A DNA stretch of 64,000 nt from Eubacterium callanderi (GCF_900142645.1 NZ_FRBP01000006.1:1-64000); one strand, 5' to 3'. Shown: positions 23,306 to 33,085, counted from the stretch's first letter. Notes: a model not told the origin generated them from the letters alone. Numbers and translations: made by a program.

Positions 23306-23916
23306 ACCCCTTCATTGAGGACTTACCCGTCACGGTCTGGCTGGACGGTGTGGAATACCCCATGAATACGGATTTCCGCACCTCCATTGAATTTGAGACC
23401 TGCATGATGGATCCGAAGCTGACTTATGAGGCGCGGCAGGAAAAAGCGCTGGTCTTATATTTCGGCGGAATCCCCAGGGATGTGGAGGCCGCCTTGGAGG
23501 CTATACTGGCTTTTTACCGCTGTGATCCAGATTTTAGCATTGAAAAGGCCCAGGAGGAACCGACAAAACCGGAACGTCCCATCTATTCTTATGAGCGGGA
23601 TTTTAAGTATATCTATGCCTCTTTTCTGGAGCAGTACGGCATTGACCTGTACGCGACCGAACACCTGCACTGGTGGAAGTTCAAGGCCATGTTTGAATCC
23701 TTAAATGACACCACCCAGATGAAAAAGATCATGGGTTACCGGTGCGCGAAGCCCGAGAAAGGCATGTCCCAGGAGCAGAAGAATGAAATCAAACGGCTGC
23801 ATCGCATATGGGATCTGCCCCTCAACGAAGTGGATCAGGCGGAGGAGGATGAATTTACCAAGATTTTGATGGGCGACGGAAATATTGATGCTTTCCTTGC
23901 ACAATCCCGCGAATGA
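23302..23916 (+). CDS. Gp15-family tail assembly chaperone
   Basis: 204 residues of the bacteriophage Gp15 family: FIEDLPVTVWLDGVEYPM at the start, then SIEFETCMMDP and HLHWWKFKAMFESLNDTTQ, the family hallmark. It overlaps the chaperone before by 4 nt (ATGA) in the -1 frame. With its partner it would hold the tape measure protein for tube assembly. A complete promoter for the next gene is embedded in its last 25 nt. Confidence 0.82.
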   Translation: MNPFIEDLPVTVWLDGVEYPMNTDFRTSIEFETCMMDPKLTYEARQEKALVLYFGGIPRDVEAALEAILAFYRCDPDFSIEKAQEEPTKPERPIYSYERDFKYIYASFLEQYGIDLYATEHLHWWKFKAMFESLNDTTQMKKIMGYRCAKPEKGMSQEQKNEIKRLHRIWDLPLNEVDQAEEDEFTKILMGDGNIDAFLAQSRE

Positions 23917-23925
23917 TAGTATAAT
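23897..23925 (+). promoter_or_regulatory. sigma-70 promoter of moron gene
   Basis: TTGCAC (23897-23902), 17-nt spacer, TATAAT (23920-23925): one of the best housekeeping promoters in the prophage, overlapping the end of the Gp15 gene and driving only the following gene. Confidence 0.75.
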
Positions 23926-23954
23926 TTGTTTATATTATTATGGGGGTGCGGAAA

Positions 23955-24452
23955 ATGGAAAGACCAACAAACGGTATTGCTTCTTTAGAATTAATTAGCG
24001 GATTAACCCCGAAAAAAGCTGATGATAACTTTAGAATCAGTTATGATGGAGACGATTTATTAATTGTTGAAAAAACAGGGTTTTTGAAAAACAAAGAGGC
24101 TCAAACATTTCGTCTGGCACTTAACAAGATTATTTCTATGGGCATTATTACCAAAGAAAATATCGAAGAAAAACAAAAAAGTGTTGTCGGGCGTGGCGTT
24201 GCTGGTGCCTTATTGTTTGGGCCCGCTGGCGCCATTGTGGGCGGAATATCCGGAACAGGAACAAAGAAAACCAAAAAAAGCGAAAGTGTCTTGGTCATTT
24301 CGTATTATGGAAAAAATGAAGAAGACATAAAAACAATTAACTTTGGGATTCTTGGCGATTTATTGGATCACGAGGTTCAATTTGTTCAATATTTTAAAGA
24401 AACTTATACTGATGAACTAACGGAAAACGAAAATGGAGAAATTATTTTATAG
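23955..24452 (+). CDS. moron protein with Gly-rich hydrophobic segment
   Basis: I choose ATG 23955 (GGGGGTG upstream); ATG 23940 is in frame but lacks a site. The 165-residue product has a beta-rich N-terminal part (FRISYDGDDLLIVEKTG), resembling bacterial PH-like domains, then the Gly-zipper-like segment GRGVAGALLFGPAGAIVGGI that could enter a membrane, then another beta part. Base composition is clearly more A/T-rich than flanking tail genes. With its own promoter and terminator it should be expressed in the lysogen. Function unknown; superinfection exclusion or another host benefit is plausible. Confidence 0.6.
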   Translation: MERPTNGIASLELISGLTPKKADDNFRISYDGDDLLIVEKTGFLKNKEAQTFRLALNKIISMGIITKENIEEKQKSVVGRGVAGALLFGPAGAIVGGISGTGTKKTKKSESVLVISYYGKNEEDIKTINFGILGDLLDHEVQFVQYFKETYTDELTENENGEIIL

Positions 24453-24458
24453 CATCTA

Positions 24459-24481
24459 GCCACCTTTAATGGTGGTTTTTT
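24459..24481 (+). terminator. intrinsic terminator of moron gene
   Basis: CCACC (24460-24464) pairs with GGTGG (24471-24475), loop TTTAAT, followed by six T, 8 nt after the moron stop. Confidence 0.8.
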
Positions 24482-24496
24482 ATTACCCGAAAGTTG

Positions 24497-24661
24497 GTGA
24501 TAAACATTGAAAAGAAAGTAAAATGCCCACACTGCGGGTATAGCATGCCTCTCACCTACGACGAGCAGTCGGGGTGCAGGGGTCTTTTTATTGCCTGCAA
24601 AGGGCGAAAATGTAAGAAAACATTTGAAATAAAAATCATAAACGGAAAACAAGTCAGGTAG
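24497..24661 (+). CDS. Com-like zinc-finger protein, 54 aa
   Basis: The frame begins at GTG 24497 (TTG 24494 also possible; the binding site is weak) and ends at TAG 24661. It has a four-Cys zinc finger: KCPHCGYSMPL, then GLFIACKGRKCKKTFEI. Small Com-like zinc ribbons of this type occur in many phages next to tail or late genes; Mu Com regulates translation of mom. Here no target is evident. Because no ATG is present, it is easily missed. Confidence 0.5.
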   Translation: MINIEKKVKCPHCGYSMPLTYDEQSGCRGLFIACKGRKCKKTFEIKIINGKQVR

Positions 24662-24713
24662 TGCCATTATGTGCCGATGACGGAATCACAGCAATACAAA
24701 GGTGGTGAAGACA

Positions 24714-27700
24714 TTGGCCGATGGCAAAATTATAATTGAAACCGGGGTCGACTCGAAAGGGGCAGAGAAAGACCTATTTAAATTTAAAAATACGGCTGAA
24801 AAATCATTTCAAGGAGTTACGAGCAGTGCCAAAGGCGCCGTCGAAGGTATCAAAAAGATTGCCAGCGCAATCGGCCTGGTGACTGTCGCATCCGCAGCAA
24901 TCGGCTTAATTCGGGGCTCGATTGACAAAGCCTTTTCCCGCATGGATACCATGGACCAGTTCAACCGGACCATGACCGCTATCACGGGAAACTCCGAAGC
25001 TGCCGGAAAGGCACTGGAGGAACTCAAAGGCATTACCAAAGGCACAGCCTACGGCCTGGATGTGGCTGCCAAAGCGACCCAGGACTTTGTGACACGTGGC
25101 CTGGATATTCACCAGGCGACTGAGCAGGTGCGTATCTGGGGCGATGCCGTGGCTTTTTACGGCGACGGCAGCTCGGAGCAGTTCGCGAACGTTTCCGACG
25201 CTTTGGCGAAGATGCGGACCAAGGGCAAAGTTGAGATGGATCAGCTTGACCGATTGTTTGACGCTGGGATTGACGCGGTTGGCATGTATGCTCAGGCAAC
25301 CGGGCAATCCTCCGCGGAAGTCCAGGACGCTTTGTCTAACGGTAAGATCAGTGCTTCGGATTTTATCGATACGGTTTCCAAAGCCATGGAAGAGGGCACC
25401 AACGGTGTTTTAAGCATTGCAGGTGCCGCCAAAGAAGCGGGAATGAGCTGGGGCGCGGTTTTTGATAACATGCGCGCCGCGGTAGCTCGTGGGATTGAGT
25501 CGGTTATAAAAGCTATTGATGAAAGCCTCGCAGCCGCAGATCTGCCAACTTTAAAAGAGGCCATTGCTGGCGTTGGAGATGCCTTTGAATCTGGGCTTAA
25601 AAGTGCCGCTGAAAATATTATCCCTAAGTTAATTGAAGGGCTTTCTTGGCTTGTTGACAACGGAAACGCAATCGGTGCAGTGCTTTCAAGTCTCACATCA
25701 GCATTTATCGCTTTCAAAGCGGCTGTCATTGCGGGTGGTCTGGTTGATTCAATCGGTAAATTCATTGGGAGGTTCGACAAAGCTCGCGAAAGCATGGGCC
25801 TTATGAAATCCGCTTTGTCTGCCTTAGGCCTAGGCCCGATTCCGCTTGTAATAGCGGCGGTAGCTGCTCTGGTGGCTGGAATCATCTACCTCTGGAACAC
25901 CAACGAAGACTTCCGGAACGGCGTCATTAATATCTGGAATGGGATTGTTTCCTTCTTTACCGAGACGATCCCCAACGCCTTTAACAGCCTCATTGAGTGG
26001 TTTAAGAGCAATTGGGCGGGGATTGGGCTATTTATCGTCAATCCGATCGCCGGGGCTTTGAAGCTGCTCTATGACAACAACGAAGGTTTCCGGGAGTGGG
26101 TTAACAACCTCTGGGAGAATATCAAAAACGCCTTTCAGAACGGCTGGAACAGCATTGTCGCCTTCTTTACCGAGACCATTCCAGCTTGGATTGCCAGCGT
26201 CGGCGAGTGGTTCAACCAACTGCCTTACCTGATCGGGTACGCTCTGGGTTACGCGCTCGGAACACTGGTCCAGTGGGGCGTGAACGTCTGGAACTTTTTT
26301 ACCCAGACCGTGCCGCAGTGGATCGCCAGCGTGGGCCAGTGGTTCTCCGAACTGCCTGGCCGGATCAATGAGTGGCTGGTCAATGCCTTAAGGCGAGCCC
26401 TCACCTGGGGCATCAACATGAAGCTTCAGATGCGCCAGGCGGCCATTGACGCGATTAACGCGGTCATCGAGTGGTTTAAGGAGCTGCCCGGACGGGTGAT
26501 GACCTGGCTGGAGCAGACGATCTCCAATGTTGTATCCTGGGGCTCGAACCTGTACAATTCTGCCAAAGAGGCCGCCCTTAACCTGGTCAACGGCGTGATC
26601 GAGACCATCACCTCGCTGCCCCAGAAAGTCCAAGAAATCGGCCGAAACATTGTCGAGGGGATCTGGAACGGCATCAACGGAGCGGTGAACTGGATAAAAG
26701 ATAAGATCGCTGGATTTTCAAACGGCCTGATTGACGGTGTAAAGGCTGCCCTTGGCATCCACTCACCATCAACGCTTTTCCGGGATGTGATCGGCGTCAA
26801 CATCGTCCGGGGCATCGGTGAGGGCTTTGAAAGCGAACTGCCCAGTTTAAAGAGCGCCATCGCAGCTGGCGTGTCCGGTCTGAGCACCGACGCCAACGTG
26901 GACGTCAAAACCACGATGACGAACGTGGCGCCCGTCCCTGTGGAAGAGACCGCCGCGGAAGGCAAGCAGCTTTCCAACCAGTGGACTTTAATTAAGACGA
27001 ATGTTCACACCCTTGTGGATCAGCTGCAGCAAGGCACCAAGGCGAAATTTAATACTGCCTACAGCCAGGTCAACAACCTGACCACCACCTTCGCCAACCT
27101 GACCGGCCAGCAGTGGCAGCGCATGTTGTCGCAGATCACTGCGGTTTTAGACCGGATGTGCAGCGTGTCCGCAAACAAGTTTAACGCGCTGAAAGATACC
27201 GCTGTTTCAATTTTAAGCGGCCTACCCGGACAGCTTTACAGTATCGGGGCAACTGCCATTGACAACCTGGTCTCCGGCATAAACTCCAGGCAGGAAGACG
27301 CCAACAACGCGGCCAGCAGCCTGGTACAGTCTGTGGTGGCCAAGTTCAAGGAAGGCTTTGGGATCAACTCGCCGTCCAAGGTCATGTTCGAGATGGGGGC
27401 CTACCTCATTGAAGGGCTGATCAACGGTTTACAGGGTGACGAGCTCATGCGCTTCGTGGATAAGATGGTCGCGGATATGAAAGCCGCTTTTGAAAGCGGA
27501 AATTTCGACATCCTGAAAACTATCCAGCTCATGGGCGATGGGGCCACGAAACTCTTTGAAAGGCTGGGGATTAAGCTCGGCAACCTGTCCGGCGCCTTGT
27601 TTGGCTCCGGCGGCATCCTATTCCCAACCGATAGCAAGACCATCACCTCCCATTTCGGGTACCGTGATGACACCGGCGGTGTGGGCAGCAGCTATCACCA

Positions 27701-28325
27701 GGGCATTGACATCGGTGCTGGCATGGGTGAGCCTATCTACGCGGCTCTTCCAGGTAAAGTCGAGCTGGCAGGCCCCAACGGCGGCTATGGAAACTGCGTC
27801 ATCATCGACCATGGCGGCGGGCTTAAAACCCTTTATGGCCATATGTCTGTCATCGGAACCTCCGAAGGCGCCAGTGTGGCCCAGGGCCAGGTCATTGGCC
27901 TGGTCGGCAGCACCGGGAACTCCACCGGGCCTCACCTGCACTTCTCCGTCATCATGGGCGGCGAGCAGATTGACCCGTTAAAACTGTTTCCGGGTTTCGC
28001 AGTCGGCAGCCGGTACATTCCAAAAGATATGCTGGCTATGGTCCATGAAGGTGAGGCCGTGGTGCGGAAGAAAGACAACCCCTATGCCAACAGCGGCGGC
28101 AGCTTCTGGAGCGGACTGTTAACCTCAGCCGTGAAGCATGAGATCGCCCTGGCAAAGAACTACCCGGGTGTCAACGCCGGCAATAACCAGACCACTATCA
28201 ACTACGTGACCAACAACATTGACAAGAGCGTCAGCCAGGACGTGACCTTCGCGGAAAGGGTTGAATCCCCGTCTGAAGTCACCTATGCCCTGGAACGCCT
28301 GGAAAGGGAGTTAGCCTTTGGATAA
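24714..28325 (+). CDS. tape measure protein with M23 peptidase domain
   Basis: About 1203 residues from TTG 24714 (product MADGKIIIETGVDSKG; AAAGGTGGTG upstream); GTG 24702 is the alternative. The N-terminus is coiled and helical; residues about 200-400 include the tape measure core (TKGTAYGLDVAAKATQDF) and membrane-like helices (GPIPLVIAAVAALVAGIIYL). Residues about 420-640 contain imperfect repeats with WFxxLPGR and NxWNxI. Residues about 975-1085 are an M23 zinc peptidase: SSYHQGIDIGAG and GPHLHFSV. It sets tail length, forms the DNA channel and locally cuts peptidoglycan. Length implies a tail near 180 nm by the usual rule. Confidence 0.9.
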   Translation: MADGKIIIETGVDSKGAEKDLFKFKNTAEKSFQGVTSSAKGAVEGIKKIASAIGLVTVASAAIGLIRGSIDKAFSRMDTMDQFNRTMTAITGNSEAAGKALEELKGITKGTAYGLDVAAKATQDFVTRGLDIHQATEQVRIWGDAVAFYGDGSSEQFANVSDALAKMRTKGKVEMDQLDRLFDAGIDAVGMYAQATGQSSAEVQDALSNGKISASDFIDTVSKAMEEGTNGVLSIAGAAKEAGMSWGAVFDNMRAAVARGIESVIKAIDESLAAADLPTLKEAIAGVGDAFESGLKSAAENIIPKLIEGLSWLVDNGNAIGAVLSSLTSAFIAFKAAVIAGGLVDSIGKFIGRFDKARESMGLMKSALSALGLGPIPLVIAAVAALVAGIIYLWNTNEDFRNGVINIWNGIVSFFTETIPNAFNSLIEWFKSNWAGIGLFIVNPIAGALKLLYDNNEGFREWVNNLWENIKNAFQNGWNSIVAFFTETIPAWIASVGEWFNQLPYLIGYALGYALGTLVQWGVNVWNFFTQTVPQWIASVGQWFSELPGRINEWLVNALRRALTWGINMKLQMRQAAIDAINAVIEWFKELPGRVMTWLEQTISNVVSWGSNLYNSAKEAALNLVNGVIETITSLPQKVQEIGRNIVEGIWNGINGAVNWIKDKIAGFSNGLIDGVKAALGIHSPSTLFRDVIGVNIVRGIGEGFESELPSLKSAIAAGVSGLSTDANVDVKTTMTNVAPVPVEETAAEGKQLSNQWTLIKTNVHTLVDQLQQGTKAKFNTAYSQVNNLTTTFANLTGQQWQRMLSQITAVLDRMCSVSANKFNALKDTAVSILSGLPGQLYSIGATAIDNLVSGINSRQEDANNAASSLVQSVVAKFKEGFGINSPSKVMFEMGAYLIEGLINGLQGDELMRFVDKMVADMKAAFESGNFDILKTIQLMGDGATKLFERLGIKLGNLSGALFGSGGILFPTDSKTITSHFGYRDDTGGVGSSYHQGIDIGAGMGEPIYAALPGKVELAGPNGGYGNCVIIDHGGGLKTLYGHMSVIGTSEGASVAQGQVIGLVGSTGNSTGPHLHFSVIMGGEQIDPLKLFPGFAVGSRYIPKDMLAMVHEGEAVVRKKDNPYANSGGSFWSGLLTSAVKHEIALAKNYPGVNAGNNQTTINYVTNNIDKSVSQDVTFAERVESPSEVTYALERLERELAFG

Positions 28326-29178
28326 GAATTTAATCAAGCTGCAATTCAAAAGCGGCAGCGGGACCGTGGAGATGGGCAAGGGGCTGACCTATCGGCTCCT
28401 TGAAAAGCCCACCGGCATCGAGGGCAGCGAGTACACCGTGGAGACTGAGAACAACAACCAGTATGACGGGGATACCGTGCTTGACCGCCGGATTGAAAAG
28501 CGCCCCATCTCCGTTACCTTTGAATATCCCGATGCCCGGAACGCTCCGGACAAGCGGGATTTTTTAATCGGGTTTTTTAACCCGAAGCGGACTGGCAGCC
28601 TGGAGGTTGACTACTGTGGCCGGAGGCGGTATATCGAATACGAAGTGGTGAGCGTGAAAGACAACCAGACCAACCTGAACGAGCCGCTCAAAATGCTGGT
28701 GGAGCTGATCTGCCCAGAGCCAACCTTTAAGGAGATCTATGAGGATGAAACCGTCATTGAGACCTGGATTAACGGGTGGCATTGGAAGTTCAGCCTGCCC
28801 TTTAAGTTTAGGGAGCGGGGACCACAACGTATGATGGTCCATAACAGTGGGCATCTGGCAACGCCGGTGCAGATCATTTTTCCCGGCCCCGCCCTGAACC
28901 CGCAGGTGATCAACCACACCATTGGAAAGTTCATGAAGATCAACCGTTCCTTGGGGCCCTATGACGTGCTGTATGTCAACACCGACTTTGGCAAGAAAAG
29001 CGTTGAAATCGTGCGGGAAAACGGCCAGCGGGAGAATGCTTTTGACTACATTGATATTCAGAATAAGTTCTTTGAGCTGGAGGTCGGGGACAATGACATC
29101 GAGTTTAAATGTGACGACGCCGATCTGGTGCCTCAGGAAGTAAGAATTCGATATAGAAACCGCTATTTGGGCGTGTAG
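28318..29178 (+). CDS. distal tail protein (Dit)
   Basis: 286 residues, TTG start at 28318 overlapping the tape measure end by 8 nt with GAAAGGGAG upstream. The product has the Dit N-terminal ring domain (ISVTFEYPDARNAPDKRDF, LIGFFNPKRTGSLEVDYCGR) and a C-terminal galectin-like part. Dit forms the hub linking tail tube to baseplate. Position directly after the tape measure supports this. Confidence 0.82.
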   Translation: MDKNLIKLQFKSGSGTVEMGKGLTYRLLEKPTGIEGSEYTVETENNNQYDGDTVLDRRIEKRPISVTFEYPDARNAPDKRDFLIGFFNPKRTGSLEVDYCGRRRYIEYEVVSVKDNQTNLNEPLKMLVELICPEPTFKEIYEDETVIETWINGWHWKFSLPFKFRERGPQRMMVHNSGHLATPVQIIFPGPALNPQVINHTIGKFMKINRSLGPYDVLYVNTDFGKKSVEIVRENGQRENAFDYIDIQNKFFELEVGDNDIEFKCDDADLVPQEVRIRYRNRYLGV

Positions 29179-29190
29179 AAAGGAGATTAA

Positions 29191-29850
29191 ATGGCAGAAC
29201 AATATCATGGTTTTTGGGACGGCGGCGCGCTGTATGGACAGGCCGAGTTTAACCGGTATTTTGACCGGATTTATGAATCCGGCGTGGGTGTGCGTGCGGA
29301 TGGCAGCATGGAATATGAGGTTAAGAAAGCGTCAGCGACGACCTTGACCGTTGCAGGCGACAGCTTCGCGATCATAAAAGGTTTTTATCGGTATACGCCA
29401 GCGGATATGACCATTACGGTCCCTGCAGGCAACCGAAAAGACCGCGTTGTGATCAAAATGGATAAGACGCGCAGGACGGTTTACGAGCCACAGCTTAAGC
29501 AGGGAACTACATCAACTCCACCAGCACTGCAACGGGACAACAACGTTTGGGAAATCTCGCTGGCACAGATTACAGTCAATGCCTCTGGAATCGTAAGCGT
29601 GACCAACGAACGCACCGACAAAAACCTTTGCGGCGCCATCCGGCCTAAAAACCTGTCGGAGTTTAACGACTGGATGGAAGGATTAAAACAGCTTGCCAAC
29701 ACGCTGCTGAATGACATCCAAGTACGTTTTGACACCTGGTTTGAAGGCGCACAAGGGCGCACACCCAGGGAAATCTTTGTGCAGGACGCAAACACCGAGC
29801 CGGAGAATCCTTCAGAAGGAGCATTGTGGATTGCTTTAAATCCCGATTAA
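29191..29850 (+). CDS. tail/baseplate structural protein
   Basis: 219 residues starting MAEQYHGFWDGGALYGQAEF, then a beta-rich part (DMTITVPAGNRKDRVVIKMD) and a helical C-terminus (FNDWMEGLKQLANTLLNDI). Proteins of this kind lie between Dit and the tail-associated protein in Clostridia siphoviruses and are probably part of the baseplate or fibre attachment. No enzymatic motif. Exact role unknown. Confidence 0.65.
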   Translation: MAEQYHGFWDGGALYGQAEFNRYFDRIYESGVGVRADGSMEYEVKKASATTLTVAGDSFAIIKGFYRYTPADMTITVPAGNRKDRVVIKMDKTRRTVYEPQLKQGTTSTPPALQRDNNVWEISLAQITVNASGIVSVTNERTDKNLCGAIRPKNLSEFNDWMEGLKQLANTLLNDIQVRFDTWFEGAQGRTPREIFVQDANTEPENPSEGALWIALNPD

Positions 29851-29862
29851 TGGAGGGCTTGT

Positions 29863-31047
29863 ATGGACCAATTACAACGTGTCAGCATTCGGTTTCTTAA
29901 CCCCGATTTGAAATTGATCGGCGAGATTGCCAGGTACGGCTCATTGCAGTTTACCCGCAAATGGAACACGTACAGCGTGTTTGAACTGAAGCTCGGAACA
30001 TACAACCCATTGCTGCTTCAAAACGGTCATTTTATTTTGTTGGAGGACGACCTCAATTCCCTGGGTTACATTACCCAGTTCAGCATCGAGGAGCGGTATT
30101 TTGAAAAAACAATCACCGTCAAGGGTTTTTGTCCGCGGTGGGTGTATTTTAACCGGCCGACACTGCCGCCAGCAGGCAAGGACGAAGACACCTTCAACAC
30201 GGAAACTGAAAACATCATGCTTGGGCTGATGGAGCATAACTGTACGAACCCAGAGAACCCAAACCGAAAGCTTCCCAACCTTCTCCTAAGGGCCAGCCAG
30301 AACCGAGGCGAAAAGCTTTCTTTTCAGACGCGCTATAAATGGCTGTACGAGGAAATGCAGAGCCTGAGCGAGCTTTCAAAGCTGGGCACCGGAACCGAAC
30401 TGGATTATAACAATAAAAAAATTATTTTTGAAGTATTACAAGGCGTTGACCGAACCTATGAAAACGGCGTTCGGGCGCCTTATACTTTTTCCAAGGATTT
30501 GAACCGGATCAACTCCCGAAACTACGCCGAAAGCGAGCTGGACTATAAGAACTGCGCTTATGTAGCTGGGCAGGGCGAGGGCGCTGACCGTGAGGTCATT
30601 ATCCTAGGCAATGAGAAAACAGGCTACGACCGGCGGGAAATCTTCTTCGATGCCCGTGACATTGGCGAGGATGCCAACACAACGCTTGAGGACCGTGGAA
30701 AGGTTCGCCTCACAGAGTATCTTTACCAGAAAGATTTCTCGGCCGAGGTGGACGCCCGGGATTACCGCAAAAAATGGGACCTGGGCGACTTTGTGACCAT
30801 TGTCGATGAAGAGACCGGTATTATTGAAGACCACCAGATTACAGAGGTTAAGGAAACCTATGAAAAGGGAACCCGAAAAGTTGAGCCGGTGTTTGGCCAA
30901 AAGCTCTCCGGGATCACAGACCGCATTAAGAAAAACGCTGCGAGCCCCGTATCCTACCAGGGCAAACAAGGCGAGCCTGGAGAAAACGGCAAAACGCCAA
31001 ACTTTCGATTGGATGAGGATGGCAATTTGTACGCGATATACGAGTGA
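29863..31047 (+). CDS. siphovirus Gp37-like tail protein
   Basis: 394 residues matching the ReqiPepy6 Gp37-like family: [20 protein letters not shown] at the start, [13 protein letters not shown], and the late [20 protein letters not shown]. This is the tail-tip (Tal/gp27-like) protein that opens towards the cell. The C-terminal 30 residues are a linker beginning a Gly-Xaa-Yaa series ([15 protein letters not shown]), the same style as the fibre gene next door. Confidence 0.82.
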   Translation: MDQLQRVSIRFLNPDLKLIGEIARYGSLQFTRKWNTYSVFELKLGTYNPLLLQNGHFILLEDDLNSLGYITQFSIEERYFEKTITVKGFCPRWVYFNRPTLPPAGKDEDTFNTETENIMLGLMEHNCTNPENPNRKLPNLLLRASQNRGEKLSFQTRYKWLYEEMQSLSELSKLGTGTELDYNNKKIIFEVLQGVDRTYENGVRAPYTFSKDLNRINSRNYAESELDYKNCAYVAGQGEGADREVIILGNEKTGYDRREIFFDARDIGEDANTTLEDRGKVRLTEYLYQKDFSAEVDARDYRKKWDLGDFVTIVDEETGIIEDHQITEVKETYEKGTRKVEPVFGQKLSGITDRIKKNAASPVSYQGKQGEPGENGKTPNFRLDEDGNLYAIYE

Positions 31048-31058
31048 GGTGAAGCGAT

Positions 31059-32027
31059 GTGAGCGAGATACTGTTAGGGAATATTATGGGGCCACCAGGA
31101 CCAGAAGGAAAGCAAGGCCCTCCTGGACCGCAAGGTGAACAAGGAATTCCAGGAAAAAACGGCGCTCCTGGAGCTGAAGGAAAACAGGGACCCGTTGGCC
31201 CGCAAGGAGAGCAAGGCCCGCCCGGAGAAAAAGGAGCGACCGGCGCCACTGGACCTACTGGACCAAAGGGGGACACTGGCCCTGCTGGTCCGCCCGGCGC
31301 GCAAGGACCCAAAGGGGATACCGGCGTAGCGGGAAAGGACGGTGCCGACGGTGCTGACGGAAAGAGCGCTTATGAAGTGGCGGTGGAAAACGGTTATGTT
31401 GGCACAGAGCTACAGTGGCTGATATCGCTGAAAGGGGAAACCGGGCCGCAAGGTGAACGTGGACCACAAGGCGTTGCTGGTCCCAAAGGCGAAAAAGGTG
31501 ACCCGGGAGAACGTGGAGCGACCGGACCCGCAGGAGCCAAAGGCGAAACTGGAGCGACAGGGCCAAAGGGCGATACGGGTCCACAAGGCTTAAAGGGCGA
31601 TAAAGGCGATCAGGGGCCCCAAGGCGCAAAAGGAGAGACCGGACCGAAAGGGGTTAGTATTCGCCTTAAAAACGCCTGGGCAAGTAGCGTTGCATATGTT
31701 AACGACAGCGCCTATATCGACATTGTAACCTACAACGGCAGCATGTATGCCTGTAAAGCCAGCCACACCTCCAGCAGTAGCATCACGCCCACAAACACAA
31801 CTTATTGGATTCTTATGGCATCTAAGGGGGATAAGGGCGATAAAGGCGCAACGGGTGATCGTGGTCCGCAAGGCATCCAGGGCCTAAAGGGCGATACGGG
31901 AGCCCGTGGTGCTACCGGAGCGACGGGCCCACAGGGTCCACAAGGGGCAACCGGACCAGCCGGCGCCCCAACAAAAATGCAAACAGCCGACCCGGGCAGC
32001 AGTGCCCTGGTCTGGCTAAAAATATAG
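31059..32027 (+). CDS. collagen-like tail fibre with carbohydrate-binding insert
   Basis: 322 residues from GTG 31059. Long Gly-Xaa-Yaa tracts ([19 protein letters not shown]) are broken by [19 protein letters not shown], a common phage fibre spacer, and by a folded module ([20 protein letters not shown] with [20 protein letters not shown]) that looks like a small chitin-binding-like (CBM5/12) domain. The protein should form a trimeric triple-helix fibre. The coding repeats are imperfect at DNA level. The beta-rich protein encoded next may cap the fibre. Host receptor binding is inferred. Confidence 0.82.
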   Translation: MSEILLGNIMGPPGPEGKQGPPGPQGEQGIPGKNGAPGAEGKQGPVGPQGEQGPPGEKGATGATGPTGPKGDTGPAGPPGAQGPKGDTGVAGKDGADGADGKSAYEVAVENGYVGTELQWLISLKGETGPQGERGPQGVAGPKGEKGDPGERGATGPAGAKGETGATGPKGDTGPQGLKGDKGDQGPQGAKGETGPKGVSIRLKNAWASSVAYVNDSAYIDIVTYNGSMYACKASHTSSSSITPTNTTYWILMASKGDKGDKGATGDRGPQGIQGLKGDTGARGATGATGPQGPQGATGPAGAPTKMQTADPGSSALVWLKI

Positions 32028-32036
32028 GAGGTATTT

Positions 32037-32546
32037 ATGGCAATTCGAAAAGCTGAATATCGATTTCGAAATGGAAGTACTTGGGATACGCTTTATTTTA
32101 AAACTATTGCAGACCAAATTATAGATCTGTGCCCAAGTATCTTAATTTCCAGAACAACAGATTTAGTCAATAGGCCCAGCGACGGGGGTATGCAATGGAA
32201 TAAAACAGAAGATGACACAACACTTGCGCAAATTGTATCTGGTACGCCGAGCAATATAAAGATACTTAAAACAGGGCTTTACCTTATTTGCTGTAAGCAT
32301 GCATTGCTCATCTCCGGTGCACCTTCAGGCGGAGTTTTGCAGATGCGAAAAGTGGCCGCCACCGAGACAATGCTCGAAGATGCGATTATGGGTATGGGAA
32401 ATGTAAATAATGAGTCGAATTTAAATTTAACAACAATGATGCGATTTACAGCCGGTGACATTGTTAAGTTTACCAGTTTTTACTCAGCGACTGTCACCAC
32501 ATTTATGACAGTCGGTTCGGTACTAAGACTCGTAAAGCTACATTAG
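32037..32546 (+). CDS. fibre-tip protein, possible C1q/TNF-like jelly roll
   Basis: 169 residues, AGGAGG upstream, 9 nt after the collagen-like gene. The N-terminus YRFRNGSTWDTLYFKTIADQ is a common phage tail-tip opening. The rest alternates strands ending FTAGDIVKFTSFYSATVT and VGSVLRLVKL, the pattern of C1q-like trimeric heads that follow collagen stalks. If right, stalk and head are split over two genes. Lower GC than its neighbours suggests exchange, as expected for a receptor-binding gene. Confidence 0.55.
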   Translation: MAIRKAEYRFRNGSTWDTLYFKTIADQIIDLCPSILISRTTDLVNRPSDGGMQWNKTEDDTTLAQIVSGTPSNIKILKTGLYLICCKHALLISGAPSGGVLQMRKVAATETMLEDAIMGMGNVNNESNLNLTTMMRFTAGDIVKFTSFYSATVTTFMTVGSVLRLVKLH

Positions 32547-32567
32547 AAAGTTAGAAAGGAGACAAAG

Positions 32568-32921
32568 ATGAAAAAAACAATCGGAACCGACATCGCTTTT
32601 TCCGGAAACATCAATGGGCTCAAATTATGCCGGGAGATTGAGGCAGCATCGATTACAGAGTACACACTGGAAATGGACCCGGATACTGGAGAACTGTACT
32701 TAACTTTCAATTATGCGCTGGAGCCGCAGATAAACACGATTCTCGCGGCGCACGACCCGACGCCGGACCCGGAGCCGCTGAGCGACATCGAGCAAACACA
32801 ACTGGCAGTGGCTGAAGCTATCGAAAAACAGGAAGCAGACAAAATAGAGCAGCAGCTGGCTCAAGCAGAAATGTTTGAAACCATCTTACAGATGTTAGAA
32901 CCACGGGGAGGAGGTGAGTAG
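32568..32921 (+). CDS. hypothetical tail-region protein, 117 aa
   Basis: Starts behind AAAGGAGAC. The N-terminal half has strands (YTLEMDPDTGELYLTFNY); the C-terminal half is an acidic helix (DIEQTQLAVAEAIEKQEADK) that may form a coiled coil. Similar small proteins precede XkdX-like genes in many Firmicute phages. Function unknown. Confidence 0.6.
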   Translation: MKKTIGTDIAFSGNINGLKLCREIEAASITEYTLEMDPDTGELYLTFNYALEPQINTILAAHDPTPDPEPLSDIEQTQLAVAEAIEKQEADKIEQQLAQAEMFETILQMLEPRGGGE

Positions 32922-32922
32922 A

Positions 32923-33072
32923 ATGGTCGCCATGTACGCAGATTTAGTCGAGTTAGGCTTAAGAGCCTTAACCGCAGAAGATGCAGCAGAGTTTAACTGC
33001 CCGATGGTACCCGCGTTTTTAAGAGCGCAGGTCAAGGCAGAAGTGGACAAACGCGGGAAGTTATACGCGTAA
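32923..33072 (+). CDS. XkdX-like small protein, 49 aa
   Basis: ATG 32923 follows GGGGAGGAGGTGAG. The product MVAMYADLVELGLRALTAED then FNCPMVPAFLRAQVKAEVD matches the XkdX-like family found between tail fibre and holin genes. Role unknown. A terminator hairpin follows. Confidence 0.65.
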   Translation: MVAMYADLVELGLRALTAEDAAEFNCPMVPAFLRAQVKAEVDKRGKLYA

Positions 33073-33085
33073 GGATTCAGGAGAA

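Noticed and set aside
31080-31980. Repetitive DNA as CRISPR or tandem repeat array
   Set aside because: The repeats are imperfect 9-nt Gly-Xaa-Yaa codon periods of a collagen-like protein, with no spacers.
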